64,000 bases of DNA, from NCBI GenBank assembly GCA_963693365.1, contig CAVNZM010000005.1, forward strand, positions 7,874,001-7,938,000. Reading direction: 5' to 3'. The stretch comes from Amoebidium appalachense. Lineage: Eukaryota > Ichthyosporea. Each line of letters begins with the position of its first letter. Positions within the stretch are counted from its first letter, which is position 1. The notes under the pieces were generated by a model, which was given only the letters and a program-made list of their open reading frames with translations, was not told the DNA's origin and did no database searches. Positions 38,901 to 59,875 of this stretch are shown piece after piece. Position numbers and translations under genes: made by a program.

Positions 38901-41900
38901 ACAGAGGCACGTGCAGACACATGCATGTGCACACAAAAGCACAGGCACGTGCACGTACAATCTTCTTCATCTCGGGGTCCTGCAGTTCTCTGGCCCTGCG
39001 CATTGTCTTATCCAGTGCATATGTCTCGCACACCTGCCCACCAGACAGTCAGCACTGCCTCCCCCTCCCCCCCCCCCCCCCCCCCTCTTGCACACTCACG
39101 TTGCTGCCCAGTTCGTGGCTGGCCTGGCCATATGCTGTGCCCTGCCTGCATCACCTGTGTCAGCTGCTTGCCTGCTGCCATTGTGTTCCCCGAAAACAGG
39201 CCCACACCCCCACACCTCACAACACGTGAAGGCCAGTCTACTTGCTCCCGTGTACACATGTGTTCATAGCCATGTGCCCAAACGTGTGCCCATGCGCGTG
39301 CACGTATGGTGCGCGGCATGATCCCACTAACATAAATGCCCTCGCAACCAAAAATCGGTCGGTAAATAGAAAAGCACACAGGTAAGTGTGTATTTGCATA
39401 GTAATGGAACCCCAAAACGCGGTTTTGCAAGTTTCCCGGGCATTCAGACACCTGAAATTTTTATGGAATCTCATTTTTTCCAACATGACGTCACTGTACC
39501 TATATTTAGATACAGATGACTTCAGATTACTATTTTTAGCACAACAGTTTCGCCGCGCACAGACCCACTACGCCCTGTGCCACCGTTGGCGTTCACGGTA
39601 GGAGGGCGTAGTTGGTGTTCAGCTCTGGGCTGAGAGTGAATAGTTCAACCTAAATTTGCTATCTTTTCAGTGATTTCACTATGAGGCCCCCTCTCGCCGA
39701 GGACCCAAAGAGGCATCACTGACCACATGGATGGTCACCGCAACACCTCAGCCAACCCAGATTACACGTTCATGCAGAGAGACTGCATCCGTGCTGCAAG
39801 TCAAACTTTGCGCTAGGGGTGGCAGCAAGTGCTATGGGCATGAATGCCCCGTCGTTTTCGAGTCTGTGAGAAAAATCAGACAAATAAAAAAACCTGTCTG
39901 GAAAATGTTTGTGTTGGCAACAGAAAAAGAAAAAAAGAAAAAGAAAAGCGAAAACGTGCGCACACGAATGGTGGCTGGCCGCAGGGCCTAGCGCAAAAAA
40001 CGGCCCCGCGCCTCCCCGCGTATGTGCATTGTGCATAGCTGGCATCACAAGCGCATAACCCATAACTTGAATTTTAAAGCAACTAGTTGTTTCACTTCAA
40101 AATTTTTAAATAGGCTCTTTAACTTTTAAGATCACATAGAAGCCTAACCGATATGTCTTTATCCAGGTCTTATTTTTCGAGACCAAGAGTAAACTTTGAA
40201 CCCATATAACTTTTTTCAAATGTTCGCCTCGACTTCGGACTAGGCAAACTTTCAGAGAACACATGGCGGGCTGTCGAATTTGCCTAAATCAAGTCAATAC
40301 CCCTAATTCCAAGGGGGCTCAATAATCTGGCGGCCGCCGGGCATTTGTGTTAGTGGGTTGCGACGTGCGTCATATGTGCTGTGTGTGTGCCATGTTTGAA
40401 TATTGCCATAGTCTGCGCGCTGGTGCTTGCTTGACCGTATGTGTGTCCATGCAGTGCCTGTGTGCAGCCGTGCATGTGTGTCCACGTAGTGCTGCCCGTG
40501 TGTGCCCGTGCATGTGTGTCCATGCAGTGCCTGCGTGAGGCCGTGCATGTGTGTCCATGCAGTGCCTGCGTGAGGCCGTGCATGTGTGTGTCCATGCAGT
40601 GCCTGCGTGAGGCCGTGCATGTGTGTATATGTGGTTGTATCCATTTAGCAACCGTTGTGCCCGTGCATGTGTGTGTCTATGCAGTGCCCGTGTGTAAATG
40701 TAGTGCCCGTGCTTGTGTGTGTCCATGCAGTGCATCTGTGTGGTGCACACAAATGTAGTGCCCGTGTGTGGCCGTGCATGTGTCTGGTGCACGAACAATT
40801 AGTGGCCGTGTGTGGCCGTGCATGTGTGTGGTGCACGAACAGTTAGTGGCCGTGTGTGGCCGTGCATGTGTGTGGTGCACGTACATGTCCTTGAACAGGC
40901 TGGCAAATGCGCAATTGATGGTGATCAGTGCCAATTTGTCTGCCGGCAGTGCATTCAAAAAGCACCCCAGGTTGTTGCGCGCTGTATCCCCCCTTGTCAG
41001 CCAAAGTCCCCCCCGCCCCCCTTCCCCCCCCAACACCCCCCCTCCTCACCTGTAGTTCTCTTGCCCAGCCTCTTCTGCTCGGTCTTTATTGCTTCAGTCA
41101 GGCCCGGCAGCCACTGCGCCGTCAGGATCTTGGCTGCCTGTACCAAACTGACACGCCCACCCTGCAGCACAACGTCAGCACACAGCACGTGCACACACAC
41201 ACGCACACACACCCATGCATCCACCCACCCACCCACCCACCCACCCACCTCCATCATATCTTTGCGTGTGGTCCTGACTGCCACCAGTGCCGACTCGAGA
41301 CTTCTTGCCTCCAGCTCCAGCTGCCGCTCAATTGGTGACAGTCCCTCTGTGCCCCATGGAGTATCAGCACGTGCACAGGTATATCCCCCCCCCCCCTCCC
41401 CCCCTTTCCTCCCCCGGGGTATGCTGCATACATTCCCCCCATGCACGTACCCTTCTGCAGCACCTCGAGACTGTAGACCAGCTGCTGTAGGGTGTCGGCC
41501 TCATTCTTGACATTTTTCTGCACCAGGCCAGAGGTTGGTGTGTGCTGTTCCACCCACCCATACAACATATACAATGCGCTACCCACACACCCAACACACA
41601 CAATGCTCCACCCACATAATGCCCCACCCACACAACCAACACACACCGTGCACCACCCACAGGTGCCAACGCCTTAAAGCACAGGTACGTGTGCCCTCAC
41701 ACTCAACACACATACACACGTGCTCATACAGGAACACAAACATACATAACCCCCCCCCCCCCCCCCCCCTTCCCACACATCCCCATTACATGCACAATCG
41801 CACACACGCCCGCATGTGCCCCCACATCCACATATCCCCGTAGCCCATGCACACAGTGCTCTTACCCCGCCGGCCTTGTACGTGGCCACCTCGATGCCCT

Positions 41901-44571
41901 CGTAGTGCGGCACATGTGCCCCCTCTGCCTCCTCCATCTGCCACCATCCATTGTCAGCTGCTGCCCCATCCTGCACCTCCCCCCCCCCCACCCTTGCGCA
42001 CACCTTCAGGGCATCAAATGCCTGCTGCATGTATGACTCGGGGGTGATGGGCCTGAAGTCCGGGCGCACCTCCCTGATGACGTCAACGACCTTTGCCTGC
42101 AGGGCCGGGGGCATGTGGCCCTGCAGCAGGATGCTCTCCAGGGCCACCCCATTGGCCTCGGCCTCGCTGATGATGGCCTCGATGCTGCCCGTGAGTGGTG
42201 TGCCCTTCTTGCTGCTCCACACGGTCAGCACAAATGGCAAGTGCAGGCAGGCACACATCCCATACAGGCAACCCTCCCATGATGCACCCCCCCCCCCCCT
42301 CCCCCCCCCCCCCCCCCCTCCCCCCCCCCATGCATGTCGCACACCCCATGCACGCATGCACACTGCACACAGCCCCATGCACGCATGCACACTCACACAC
42401 CCCCATGCGCGCATGCACACTGCAACACAACCACGTGCATGCACACCCCAAGCAAGCATGCAGCCCCCCAATGCATGCACACCCCCGTGCATGCATGCAT
42501 GTACAGCCCCAAGCACACATGCATGCACACCCCGTGCATGCATGCATGTACAACCCCAAGCACACATGCATGCACACCCCCAGCAAGCACGGACACCCAG
42601 GCACGTACAAGCTTGCGTGGCACAGCAGCAGGGCGCTGTAGTTCTGCAGGTCGGGCTTGTGGTGCTGCTTGAGGTAGCTCATGAACACTGCTCCAACACA
42701 CGTCAGCTTCAACATGTCTGCCGTGCACCACTATGCCCATGTCGCCATGTGTGTGTGCGTGTGTGTGTGTGCGTGTGTGTACAGCCAAGCTGTGCATGTG
42801 TGTGCTTGTTGTGCCGTGGCAGGGGGGCTAAGTTGGTGTGTGCGCACATGACGTGCAGGGTGGCCAACCAGGGTTGGGGGGGGGGGGGGGTAGTACGCCC
42901 AACAGCATACACTATAATACTAGTGAGCTCTTCCCTGCAAGCAGTATTCTTTCTAGTTGACCCCCGACTGTGTGTGCACGTGCATGGCCCGGGGTCACTT
43001 ACGGTTCAGCTTTGTGATGTTGCCCGCTTGTGCATAGCCCAGCATGAAGTGGTCGTACACCTGCACACCCCCAGTCAGCCACCCATTCCCTCACCCCCCA
43101 TAACCCCACCAACCACCCAACACAACCTTCTTGTCGAACCTGTAGCCCTCATCCCTCAGGCCCTTGAAGATGTCCTCTGCCGCCTGCAGGTTTCCTGACC
43201 CGTCCTGCAGCGAGTTCTCGATGATCACGTCTGCACCGTGCCAAGTCAGCACACACAGTGGGGGCACAGCAGGCCACATGCAAGCCAAGGGAGGGGGGCA
43301 AGGAGCAGGGGGAATCCGGTTGCTTGACGGGCAGCAGGGCCTGCAAGTGTTCTGTGCCTAACCTTCCCCCCCCACATACATCCCAAACCCCTCGGGGTTG
43401 CACAGCCCTCTAGGTATATGTTGCTCACGGCATCACCCAAGCATCTATGCATAGCAGCCAGCCACGGGAAAATCCATGCCACGTGGCCTGTGCCCCCACA
43501 CACCTATCTGGGAGAGTAGCTGCTGTGTGCGTTGGTCTGCGTGGCGGTGGTTCTCCCCCAGCAGCCCTTCCTTGACCTGCACCCCACCATCAAAGCCTGC
43601 ACGAGCTAACCTTCTCCCCCCCGATATAACGGCAGTCACCACAAACACATACTATCCACGTCCTGCCTACGGAAGCAACTTTGCCAACCTCTTCAACCTT
43701 GCATCCCTCCCCCTCCCCAGGGACAGGCACCTACCCTCTCTTGAGACAGCTGTGGGTCCGCAGGTGGCAGTGCTGCATCCTACCACCCGCCCAGTCAGCA
43801 CCACAAACTGACAGGCTGGCTGGCTGTGCACACACACACCAGCCACTCCATTTCAACGACAGGCAGGGCCATTCCCCACCAGCCTTACCTCCTGTATGTC
43901 CACACCCCACTTGCCCAGCCGCGCGTTTAGGTACGTGTTGGACACGATGGGTAGTGGCGCCTGTGCATTTGAGGTGCTGTGGGCAGGCAGGGGGGTGAGT
44001 GGGGACAAAACAGGGCGAAGACAGCTCAACCTGAAACCGTTGCAAATAAACTACTCCCCAAAGCTATAACAGGAAACACACAGCCAAGGAATACAAGGCC
44101 AAGGCACACCACCCTGCCTGCCGCACAGCAGTGTGTGCACGACCCATGACACAACACAAGAACACAGTATGATCTCACTACTCATCAGCGCGCAAAACCA
44201 GCGAAGGGCCGCAACAACCCACGGCATCATTCTCAACAGCCCAAGAGCCTGTGTAGCAAACCCAGCAGCCATCTCCCATCATGTGGCCGGTTCCTAAACA
44301 CCCAACTCTTCAACCCACACAAGTCACAACCTACCCACCTCATGTGTTCGGCCGCATCACTGCAATCGCCCAGCTGTGCCACGGCTGAGCCTGCAGGGTT
44401 GTTATCTATCAGTGCCCCCGCTGCTACTCCCCAACCCCTCCTTCACTCCTCCCCCTCCCCACCTGCAGCTGGCTGTGCTCTAGCTGTGATGGTGCGAAGC
44501 AGGCGCTCAAGCGGCCTGGCTGGTGAGACCAGGCGGCGAGCCTGAGCTCGAAACGCATGCCTGGCCAGCAT
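30112..44571 (-). CDS. POLRMT: mitochondrial DNA-directed RNA polymerase (POLRMT/Rpo41)
   Basis: About 31 exons encode roughly 1,144 aa of the single-subunit, T7-like enzyme that transcribes mtDNA. Exon ends (descending): 44571-44463, 44390-44339, 43976-43889, 43576-43504, 43230-43127, 43060-43003, 42687-42609, 42214-42004, 41937-41866, 41517-41451, 41346-41249, 41161-41050, ~40992-40885, 39145-39100, 39033-38959, 38646-38563, 38495-38356, 36710-36637, 36271-36143, 35180-34939, 34437-34333, 33996-33803, 33450-33333, 32709-32626, 32563-32468, 32224-32004, 31949-31872, 31527-31271, 31197-31076, 30664-30560, 30144-30112. The N-terminus [15 protein letters not shown] is an Arg-rich presequence. 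A PPR-like segment ([34 protein letters not shown]) follows. Catalytic motifs: [13 protein letters not shown]; motif [19 protein letters not shown]; motif [35 protein letters not shown]; motif C AVHDSYW; end KSKYFFD. Phase is off by one base only at the exon 12/13 junction, beside a C6 run. Confidence 0.95.
31600..31712. repeat. 29-bp minisatellite in POLRMT intron 27
   Basis: About four units with the core ACACACAGGCACATGCACAG and TCACAGGTG or TCACACGTG follow the G-run in this intron. Confidence 0.85.
34152..34337. repeat. minisatellite starting at POLRMT exon 21 donor
   Basis: About seven units of 26-30 bp, on the minus strand CAATGTGTGCATGGGGG or close variants followed by TGGGGGGAT. The first unit contains the exon 21 end and its donor (CAAT|GTATGG). 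Confidence 0.8.
36341..36510 (+). repeat. G-run-anchored repeat, copy C
   Basis: Nearly identical to copies A and B some 27 kb away. It starts at the end of a G-run with TTTGAATGCGGAACACAG, has a unique 18-bp insert after GTACGCATAGACG, and ends with CAATTGCGTCTGAGTTTG. It lies in the POLRMT intron between exons 18 and 19. Confidence 0.92.
37748..38207. mobile_element. near-perfect 460-bp palindrome (foldback element) in POLRMT intron 17
   Basis: Two 222-bp arms (37748-37969 and 37986-38207) are inverted copies separated by a 16-nt loop. Outer ends are AACCATGGAATTGCGGCGAT and its complement; inner ends CAAATCTGGTACGTTTTG and its complement. Only a few mismatches are seen (for example at about 37773 and 37831). 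No clear target-site duplication and no transposase. It could be a foldback transposon, MITE or a recent inverted duplication. Confidence 0.85.
40440..40890. repeat. two-part minisatellite next to POLRMT exon 13 donor
   Basis: One part (about 40440-40640) repeats a roughly 35-bp unit with CATGTGTGTCCATGCAGTG. The other (about 40745-40885) repeats a roughly 44-bp unit with GTGGCCGTGTGTGGCCGTGC and TGTGTGTGGTGCACG, whose last copy contains the exon 13 splice donor. Confidence 0.8.
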
Positions 44572-45113
44572 GGTTGCCGCGCGCAAAGCATACCCTGTGC
44601 TCTATGGGGCAGACAGAGGCGACAGAAGTAAACGTGCACACACACTGACACGCAATGGCAAGTACACGCTGTACATGTGGGGTGCTGGGCCTGCTCATGA
44701 CGTCATCTGTGAGCCAACATACATGTGCCATTAGTCCTACTTTGCACCAATGACGTCTTTATGCCACTTATGTAAACAGCTACCAATAACAACATTGGGC
44801 AAACGCGCTGTAGACTTTCTTGAGCAACAGCTGCCTCAGTGTCTCAGTCACTTGGCCGAGCACTCGTGCTGTTGTGTGCGTTTCCCTAACAAGAAGAGGT
44901 AATATAGGACCGTATAGGCACCCCTGTGGGGTTTTCAGAAAGGCAATAGAGTACACAGTTGTGTTATGGCCGCTTTACAGTGTTTGACAGAAAAGAGTCA
45001 CCTAGTGGCTGCTCTGAGCTGCGTTTCAAGGAAGGCCCCTGGGCGTAGATCTAGAACAGCACCGGTGAGCTGCCTGGTGGGCACAGTCAAGCCCAAGCAC
45101 CGCTTCAGGTGGC
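44572..45113. promoter_or_regulatory. putative bidirectional promoter, POLRMT (-) / CENPX (+)
   Basis: This 542-bp segment separates two divergent start codons. It contains a perfect palindromic CRE, TGACGTCA, at 44698-44705 and a second TGACGTCT at 44751-44758 directly after a CCAAT box (CACCAATGACGTC). Another CCAAT lies at about 44783. Elements are seen in the sequence; shared control is inferred. Confidence 0.55.
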
Positions 45114-46336
45114 ATGGCGCAGAGAGAGGCTGACGCTGCAGGCGGGCCTGGGTCGCTTGAAAGCCTTAGACAGGTACGTGCGTGTGCCTCTTGCTGGGGG
45201 CATCACAGGGTAGCAGGCACGCAGTCGACTGCGCTCTTATCTTGCTAAGATTTTTGGGCCGGAGTCCTGTATTACCCTCCCCCCCGCCCCTCTCCCAAAG
45301 ATTTTTTTATCACTGCCAAAAAATAAAGAACTGTTGCTGCTCCTGATCTTTCTAACGTTTTCAACCCGTTAATCCCCCCCCCCCCCCCCCCCCCCCCCCC
45401 TCCCACCCTCCGGATCCTCGTCGGATGATGACACTCCCTGCACCCCAGGCCAAACCACTCCCCATGCTCTTTTCCTCGGGAACCATTTTCTACTTTTTCT
45501 TTTCCCCGTTCAACACATATAGCTTTGCAGCCATAGAAAGCGATTACTCTGCACATTGATCGAATCTGTTTTGGTGTTACATCGTTTATAAAGCTTTCTC
45601 CTTGCCCCCGCCAGCTCTCCTCGTTCACAGCAAACGAAGGGCTTCGAAGGACTGCACGTAGGGCAGCTTGGACAGAGTGATTGTCAACGTTGTTTACTGT
45701 TCAGGTCTTGCAGGGGTGCTGTTTGTTTCATGGCATAGGGCAGCCTCTTGTCGGCTTGCTGCCTGCCAACCTTTACTGCACCGTTTCTCTACCATGCACT
45801 ATCAATTCACGATGTTCATTCACATCTGTAATATGTAGTATGTGGTGTAGTGTGTGTATATGCGTGTCTGCTTGTGCGTGTGTGTGTGTGTGTGTGTGCG
45901 CGCGCGCGGGCGCGCGTGTGCGCGCATCTCACGCCGCTCACTATGTACATTCAAGCATGGTCCTGACTGCCACCCTGCCTGCAGGACACGGTGGTGCGGC
46001 TCCTGCAGCTGAGCTTCAAGAAGAAAACAAAAGGTAGTCCCCCTCCCCCCCGTGCCTGTACCCCCTCCACCCCACTCACACGAGTTGCCCCCAGTGAGCC
46101 AGGACGCCCAGCTGCTGGCCACCCGGCTGGTGGGGGCCTTTGTGCTGGGTGAGTGCCTGCTTTGGCACCAGCAGGGGGCACCAGGGGGTGGGTGCACCAG
46201 GGGGTGGGTGCTGAGGGCTGGGGGGGCAGAGGCGGCGCACCGTGCAGCCGACATAGCCCAGGCCGAGGGGACCACGTCAGTCGAGTGCAGTCATCTGGAA
46301 AAGGCCCTGCCCCAGCTGCTGCTGGACTTCACGTAG
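45114..46336 (+). CDS. CENPX: centromere protein X / MHF2 (histone-fold)
   Basis: Four exons, 45114-45173, 45985-46033, 46095-46148 and 46230-46336, give 89 aa (human CENP-X is 81). Phases close at all three junctions. The histone-fold core is clear: DTVVRLLQLSFKKKTKVS, then DAQLLATRLVGAFVLEAAHR, AADIAQAEG, and the diagnostic end HLEKALPQLLLDF, nearly identical to the vertebrate VDQLEKVLPQLLLDF. CENP-X pairs with CENP-S (MHF1) to form MHF, which acts in the inner kinetochore (CENP-T-W-S-X) and with FANCM in DNA crosslink repair. The first exon (MAQREADAAGG...) is a short variable tail. Intron 1 carries a (GT)n-(GC)n tract. The CDS end overlaps the end of the opposing gene by 8 nt. Confidence 0.93.
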
Positions 46337-47111
46337 CTGCTACACTGCGCCCGCGCTGGCCGTGGTGTAGCTGCCGCCGCACACGCAGCTGCCGCCAGGC
46401 GTTGCGCGTGGATTCCCGCAGCTGCAGGGGGGGTAGGTGTAAGGGACCGTGCCCGGTGTGGGGTGCCAGGGCCGGGCATACCTTTGTGTTTGTGCTGGTG
46501 CGGGCATAGGCCCACACGGCCTGGATGACTGCCCGTGCAGCCTTGAGAGCACCCAGCTGCATCAAAGCATAGGCCGTGAACAGCAGGCACTGCCGGGCTG
46601 CAGGGGGTCAGTGCCTGCCTCGGGCCCAGCCTGCAGGGGCCACCTACCAAGCACCTCGTCACCCATGCACTGTGCAAGCTTCAACTGCCGCAGCGCAAGC
46701 GCCCCTGCCCGCCGTGCCTGCAGGATGTAGGTTCAGTGGCTCCTGCAGGCAGGATGAATAACAAGCCCCCATGCTAGGCCTTGTGTCTGGCACCAACTGG
46801 AGCATTCACTCATATGCATTGCACAAGGGCAACAGCACAGTGTGTGAGTGTGGGAGGGTGTTGGGCACGCACATGGTCGGGGTTTGCATCGCCCAGGGCC
46901 GAGTAGGCCCCACCCAGGGTGGACAGCCACAGCCCCGTGGCCACAAGCTGCTGCCGTGCACGCACCAGCGGCTGCAGCCGTGCCTGCCTGCACCAGATCC
47001 TTCAGTCCTATAACCCTTGCCCCCCTTCCCCCCCCCCCCCCCCCCCCTCCTTCCCCTCCCCCTTTTTTTTTTGGCATGTGGCTTTGCCCCACCCCCCTTT
47101 TTATTTATTTT

Positions 47112-47142
<31 letters not shown>

Positions 47143-48298
47143 GGGAGGGGGGTATGCGAGTGAAATGACACCTAGTTAAGTATTCGAAAGAAAGAGCCAA
47201 CCAGTCAAAAATAATATCAAGACACTTAGTGGTGAATTATAAGAAACAGCCTATGATAAACGAACCCCCCTCCCCCCGCCCCCTCTCCCCCTCCCCCTCC
47301 CCCTCCCCCGCCTTCCCAGTCTGGTTATTTGGGTTCTCTGGCTTCTTTGTTTGTTGCTGTGTATTGTGTCAGGAAAGAACTCTTGCGGCCTTTTGCACTT
47401 CCTTTTGGTGTGCGTGCTCTGTGGGTGTATGGACCCCAGGCTGCAGGGCACATACCATGCTATGCAGGAGGCCATGAAGGGCTGTGTGCTGTAGATGGGC
47501 CCCACAGCCACCACCGTCAGTAGTCTGGGCCCACCATGCCCGTGCTGCTGCTGCCTTGCCACCTTCATCAGCCCCCCTCCTGCCCCTCCTCCCTCTCCAC
47601 AAGCAAACCCCCCTCCCCCCCCTCTCCTCATCCTCCCTGCCTAAGTCCACCCTTTCACCAAATAAGCTGGACACAATTTCGGACAGACACAAGAACATAC
47701 CAACATACCCACATTCACAGGCCACACTGACACAACACCTCCTCCCCCCCACCCCCCCCCCCCCCCCCCCCCCCCACCACCACCGCCACCACCACCCCTG
47801 CCAGATCCTCTGTCCCCTCTCCTCCCCCCCCCTCCCCCTCCTCTGCCCCCCCCCCCCCCCCCTCCCCCCCCCCCCCCCCCCTTCCCCTTCCCCTTCCCCC
47901 TTCTGGTTGCTGCACACACAAGGCTATGCACACAGGCACACAGGTACACGCCACACAAACCGCCCACCCCCACCCACCTTGCCCCCCCTGAGATATCTCC
48001 AGCAGCGCACAGCCACCCCATCCAAACACGGCCAGTGCTGGGAGGACTGTGCCAGCAGCATGGCGGCCAGGCAGGTCAGATACCCTGGATGCCGCCAGCA
48101 CACCACTAGTCGAGCCACCTAGCATATAGACAGTATGACTCAGCAGCAAGTCCCCCCCCCCCCCCCCCCTCCCCCTCCCCGTCCGGCCCCGCCCCTCCTC
48201 GGTCCTGAAGGCGCACCTTTGGCTGCCGAGCCTCAAGCCAGCAAGCTGACAGCTGGTAGCTGTCCAGCACCAGCCACTCCACTGCACTATGGCTGTGT

Positions 48299-48342
<44 letters not shown>

Positions 48343-48672
48343 ATGTGTGTGTGTGCGTGCGCGTGTGGGTGTGGGTTATGTGTGTTTTCTTGGTGGGGAG
48401 GGGGAGGGACGTGGGGGGAATTTGAAAATAAAGAATGCACAGGATAGGCAGGGAGAGAGGGGAAGAACCAAAAGCCCAACCCGCTGTACCAAAAGTGCCT
48501 ACGCCGGTGTACGCCACCGGCATATGCAGTCCAGGTCAGGGCTAGAAGCCAAGTGGTGTCAGGAGTAGGCCGACGCACAAGCCACCCACCTGCAGTGCAG
48601 TGGTGCACTCTCAGTGCCCCCTCCAACACACAACAGCTTCTGGCCGCTGCTGGCCACCGCGTGCGGTACCAT
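46329..48672 (-). CDS. unidentified TPR-like helical-repeat protein
   Basis: Eight exons (descending): 48672-48590, 48286-48217, 48118-47978, 47562-47456, 46987-46873, 46717-46648, 46597-46482, 46421-46329. All phases close and give 264 aa. If the frame is entered at an upstream non-ATG codon or another exon, it could be about 60 aa longer, because the first exon stays open to 48861. The family is not recognised. The C-terminal half reads as amphipathic helix pairs in a TPR-like pattern: LVATGLWLSTLGGAYSALGD, LALRQLKLAQCMGDEVLARQ, CLLFTAYALMQLGALKAARA, VIQAVWAYARTSTN, then a basic tail (WRQLRVRRQLHHGQRGRS). A faint likeness to the C-terminal TPRs of MAU2/SCC4 was noted but is too weak to name. 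Introns follow the GCTGAC-AG pattern of neighbouring genes, supporting the model. Confidence 0.65.
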
Positions 48673-50198
48673 GTTGCCGAAAAAGAAAAAAACTGATTTT
48701 AGCGTCGAGCATAGACCGTCGAGAGGCACCGCACGACCGAAAGGGTAGACAGGGCCCGGAGAGTGGCTGATGCAAAAGGCAAGATTATTAGGGTCTCGCA
48801 CTGCACGGTGGCAGAGGACTGGCTGCGCTTGCGTGCCTACTGAGATGTCTGTGTTTGCCACTGCCGCGCATGCAGCTGCCTGGCAGCTACTGCCTGGCTG
48901 AAGAGTTCGACTGCGCCCAGTGCAGCTCTAGTCACTTTAAGTGACTGTCTACCTGCGGCCCGGCTCAACATACCTTGTATGTTGCCGCAGGCGACACGCG
49001 GCGTAGTAGTGCCCGGCCACTTACGTAAGCCAGTGTGCACATAGCCTTGGAGACTAGTGCAGCTCGAGTGCGCAAATGGCAGTGACTGCAGGCACAACCG
49101 TTCACACGGGAAAGTTTCCGGACTGGTCACCCCAAACCCCTTCCAAGGCCTATCATACACATCGGTTGACTCATGAACCCTCCGTTACCCTTCCAACCAG
49201 AGGACTGAATAGGAAACACAAAAGGTGTAAGATTTTTCAAATAAATCATTTCTTTGAGCTACCGACGTGCCCTATTCACGGGTTTCCGGGCCTTTCTCAG
49301 GCCACCAACTATGCGTATATTAGTACCTACTAGCATATATGCATGTGCTCATTCATGGTGATGCGTGCCCCCTAGACAGCGAGCCACATTCCTGGTGCGC
49401 CACAAGCCATTCAAATGCGGGCCCACAGCAGGGTTGGGCTGGGGTTGGCCAGCTTAACCGTATTGTCCTTTGGCCAATCGTAACGGACAGTTTTTTAATC
49501 GTAACGGGGGGGCTCTTGAGATCTACAAGCCCAGGAAAAAAGGGCCTCCAGTCACAAAACTCAAAATACGCGTTTTTACAAATTAAGTATCCCAAAAATA
49601 CAAGCCCTGGATACTTGTCGGGGTTCGATATTGCTCATGAGAAGCGCTGTAGATATGTTCTTGAACAGAAATAATGAAAAAATTAGGTACAGTCAGATAT
49701 TAGGGGGGCCTTGAAGCGTTTATAATGCTATACATCTGATACGAAAGCTGTTACGACGGCACCCTAACCTTATTCGTATCGGGGTCTTTCGTTAATCGTA
49801 ATTACGACGATTTTTTTTTCGTAATCCCCCCCCTGGCCCACAGCTTGGAGCTTCCGATTACGTAAGCCACGGCTGAACTGTCTTGGTGAGCTGTCCTGGT
49901 GACGACGTGGCAAAAAGCTTGGCTAGGACAGGAGGGGTTCAACCTGTGAATGCCTGTCGATGCTTTATGCTATTTTTTTGTGCTACCCAGTCCTCTTTTC
50001 TCTGTGCTACCTAGTTTGTTCTTGGTGCTGCGCTAATCATTTTTGTGCATCCCTCATCCCAGCTCTGTTTCTTTTGCCTTTGCAACTCCGTGTCCTGTGC
50101 TGCTTGAGTGGCTTATGGCACCAAGTTCCCTTCACACTTCCCCTACCGCTGCTGTCAATACATATACTGTAGCCAGCACATAGCCTGCACCCGCTAAC
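48673..50198. other. intergenic, divergent 5' ends
   Basis: Separates the helical-repeat gene (-) and the FIP200/Atg11 gene (+). The first 190 bp may belong to the 5' part of the former. Around 49460-49840 there are scattered TCGTAACGG/TCGTAATTACGA motifs on both strands; no clean element could be defined. Confidence 0.55.
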
Positions 50199-59692
<9,494 letters not shown>

Positions 59693-59875
59693 AGGACTGT
59701 GGCCCACCAGCAATGCACGAAGGACCAAATAACGCTCTTTGCCTGAATGATCTAGAGTGATCTTTTATTTACTTTGTATGTCTGGGTCCCCAAACCGCAA
59801 CTGTAGAGCAGTGAGATTTATAGCAATGAAAGTGGTGCTGTGCACACACAAAATACATTGGCCTGTATGCACGGC

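Noticed and set aside
44572-44651. Upstream ATG at 44591 as POLRMT start
   Set aside because: It is 20 nt upstream and out of frame; the frame from 44571 gives an Arg-rich presequence and fits exon 2.
49440-49850. Possible inverted repeat with TCGTAACGG motifs
   Set aside because: The arms do not align well and no target duplication is seen.
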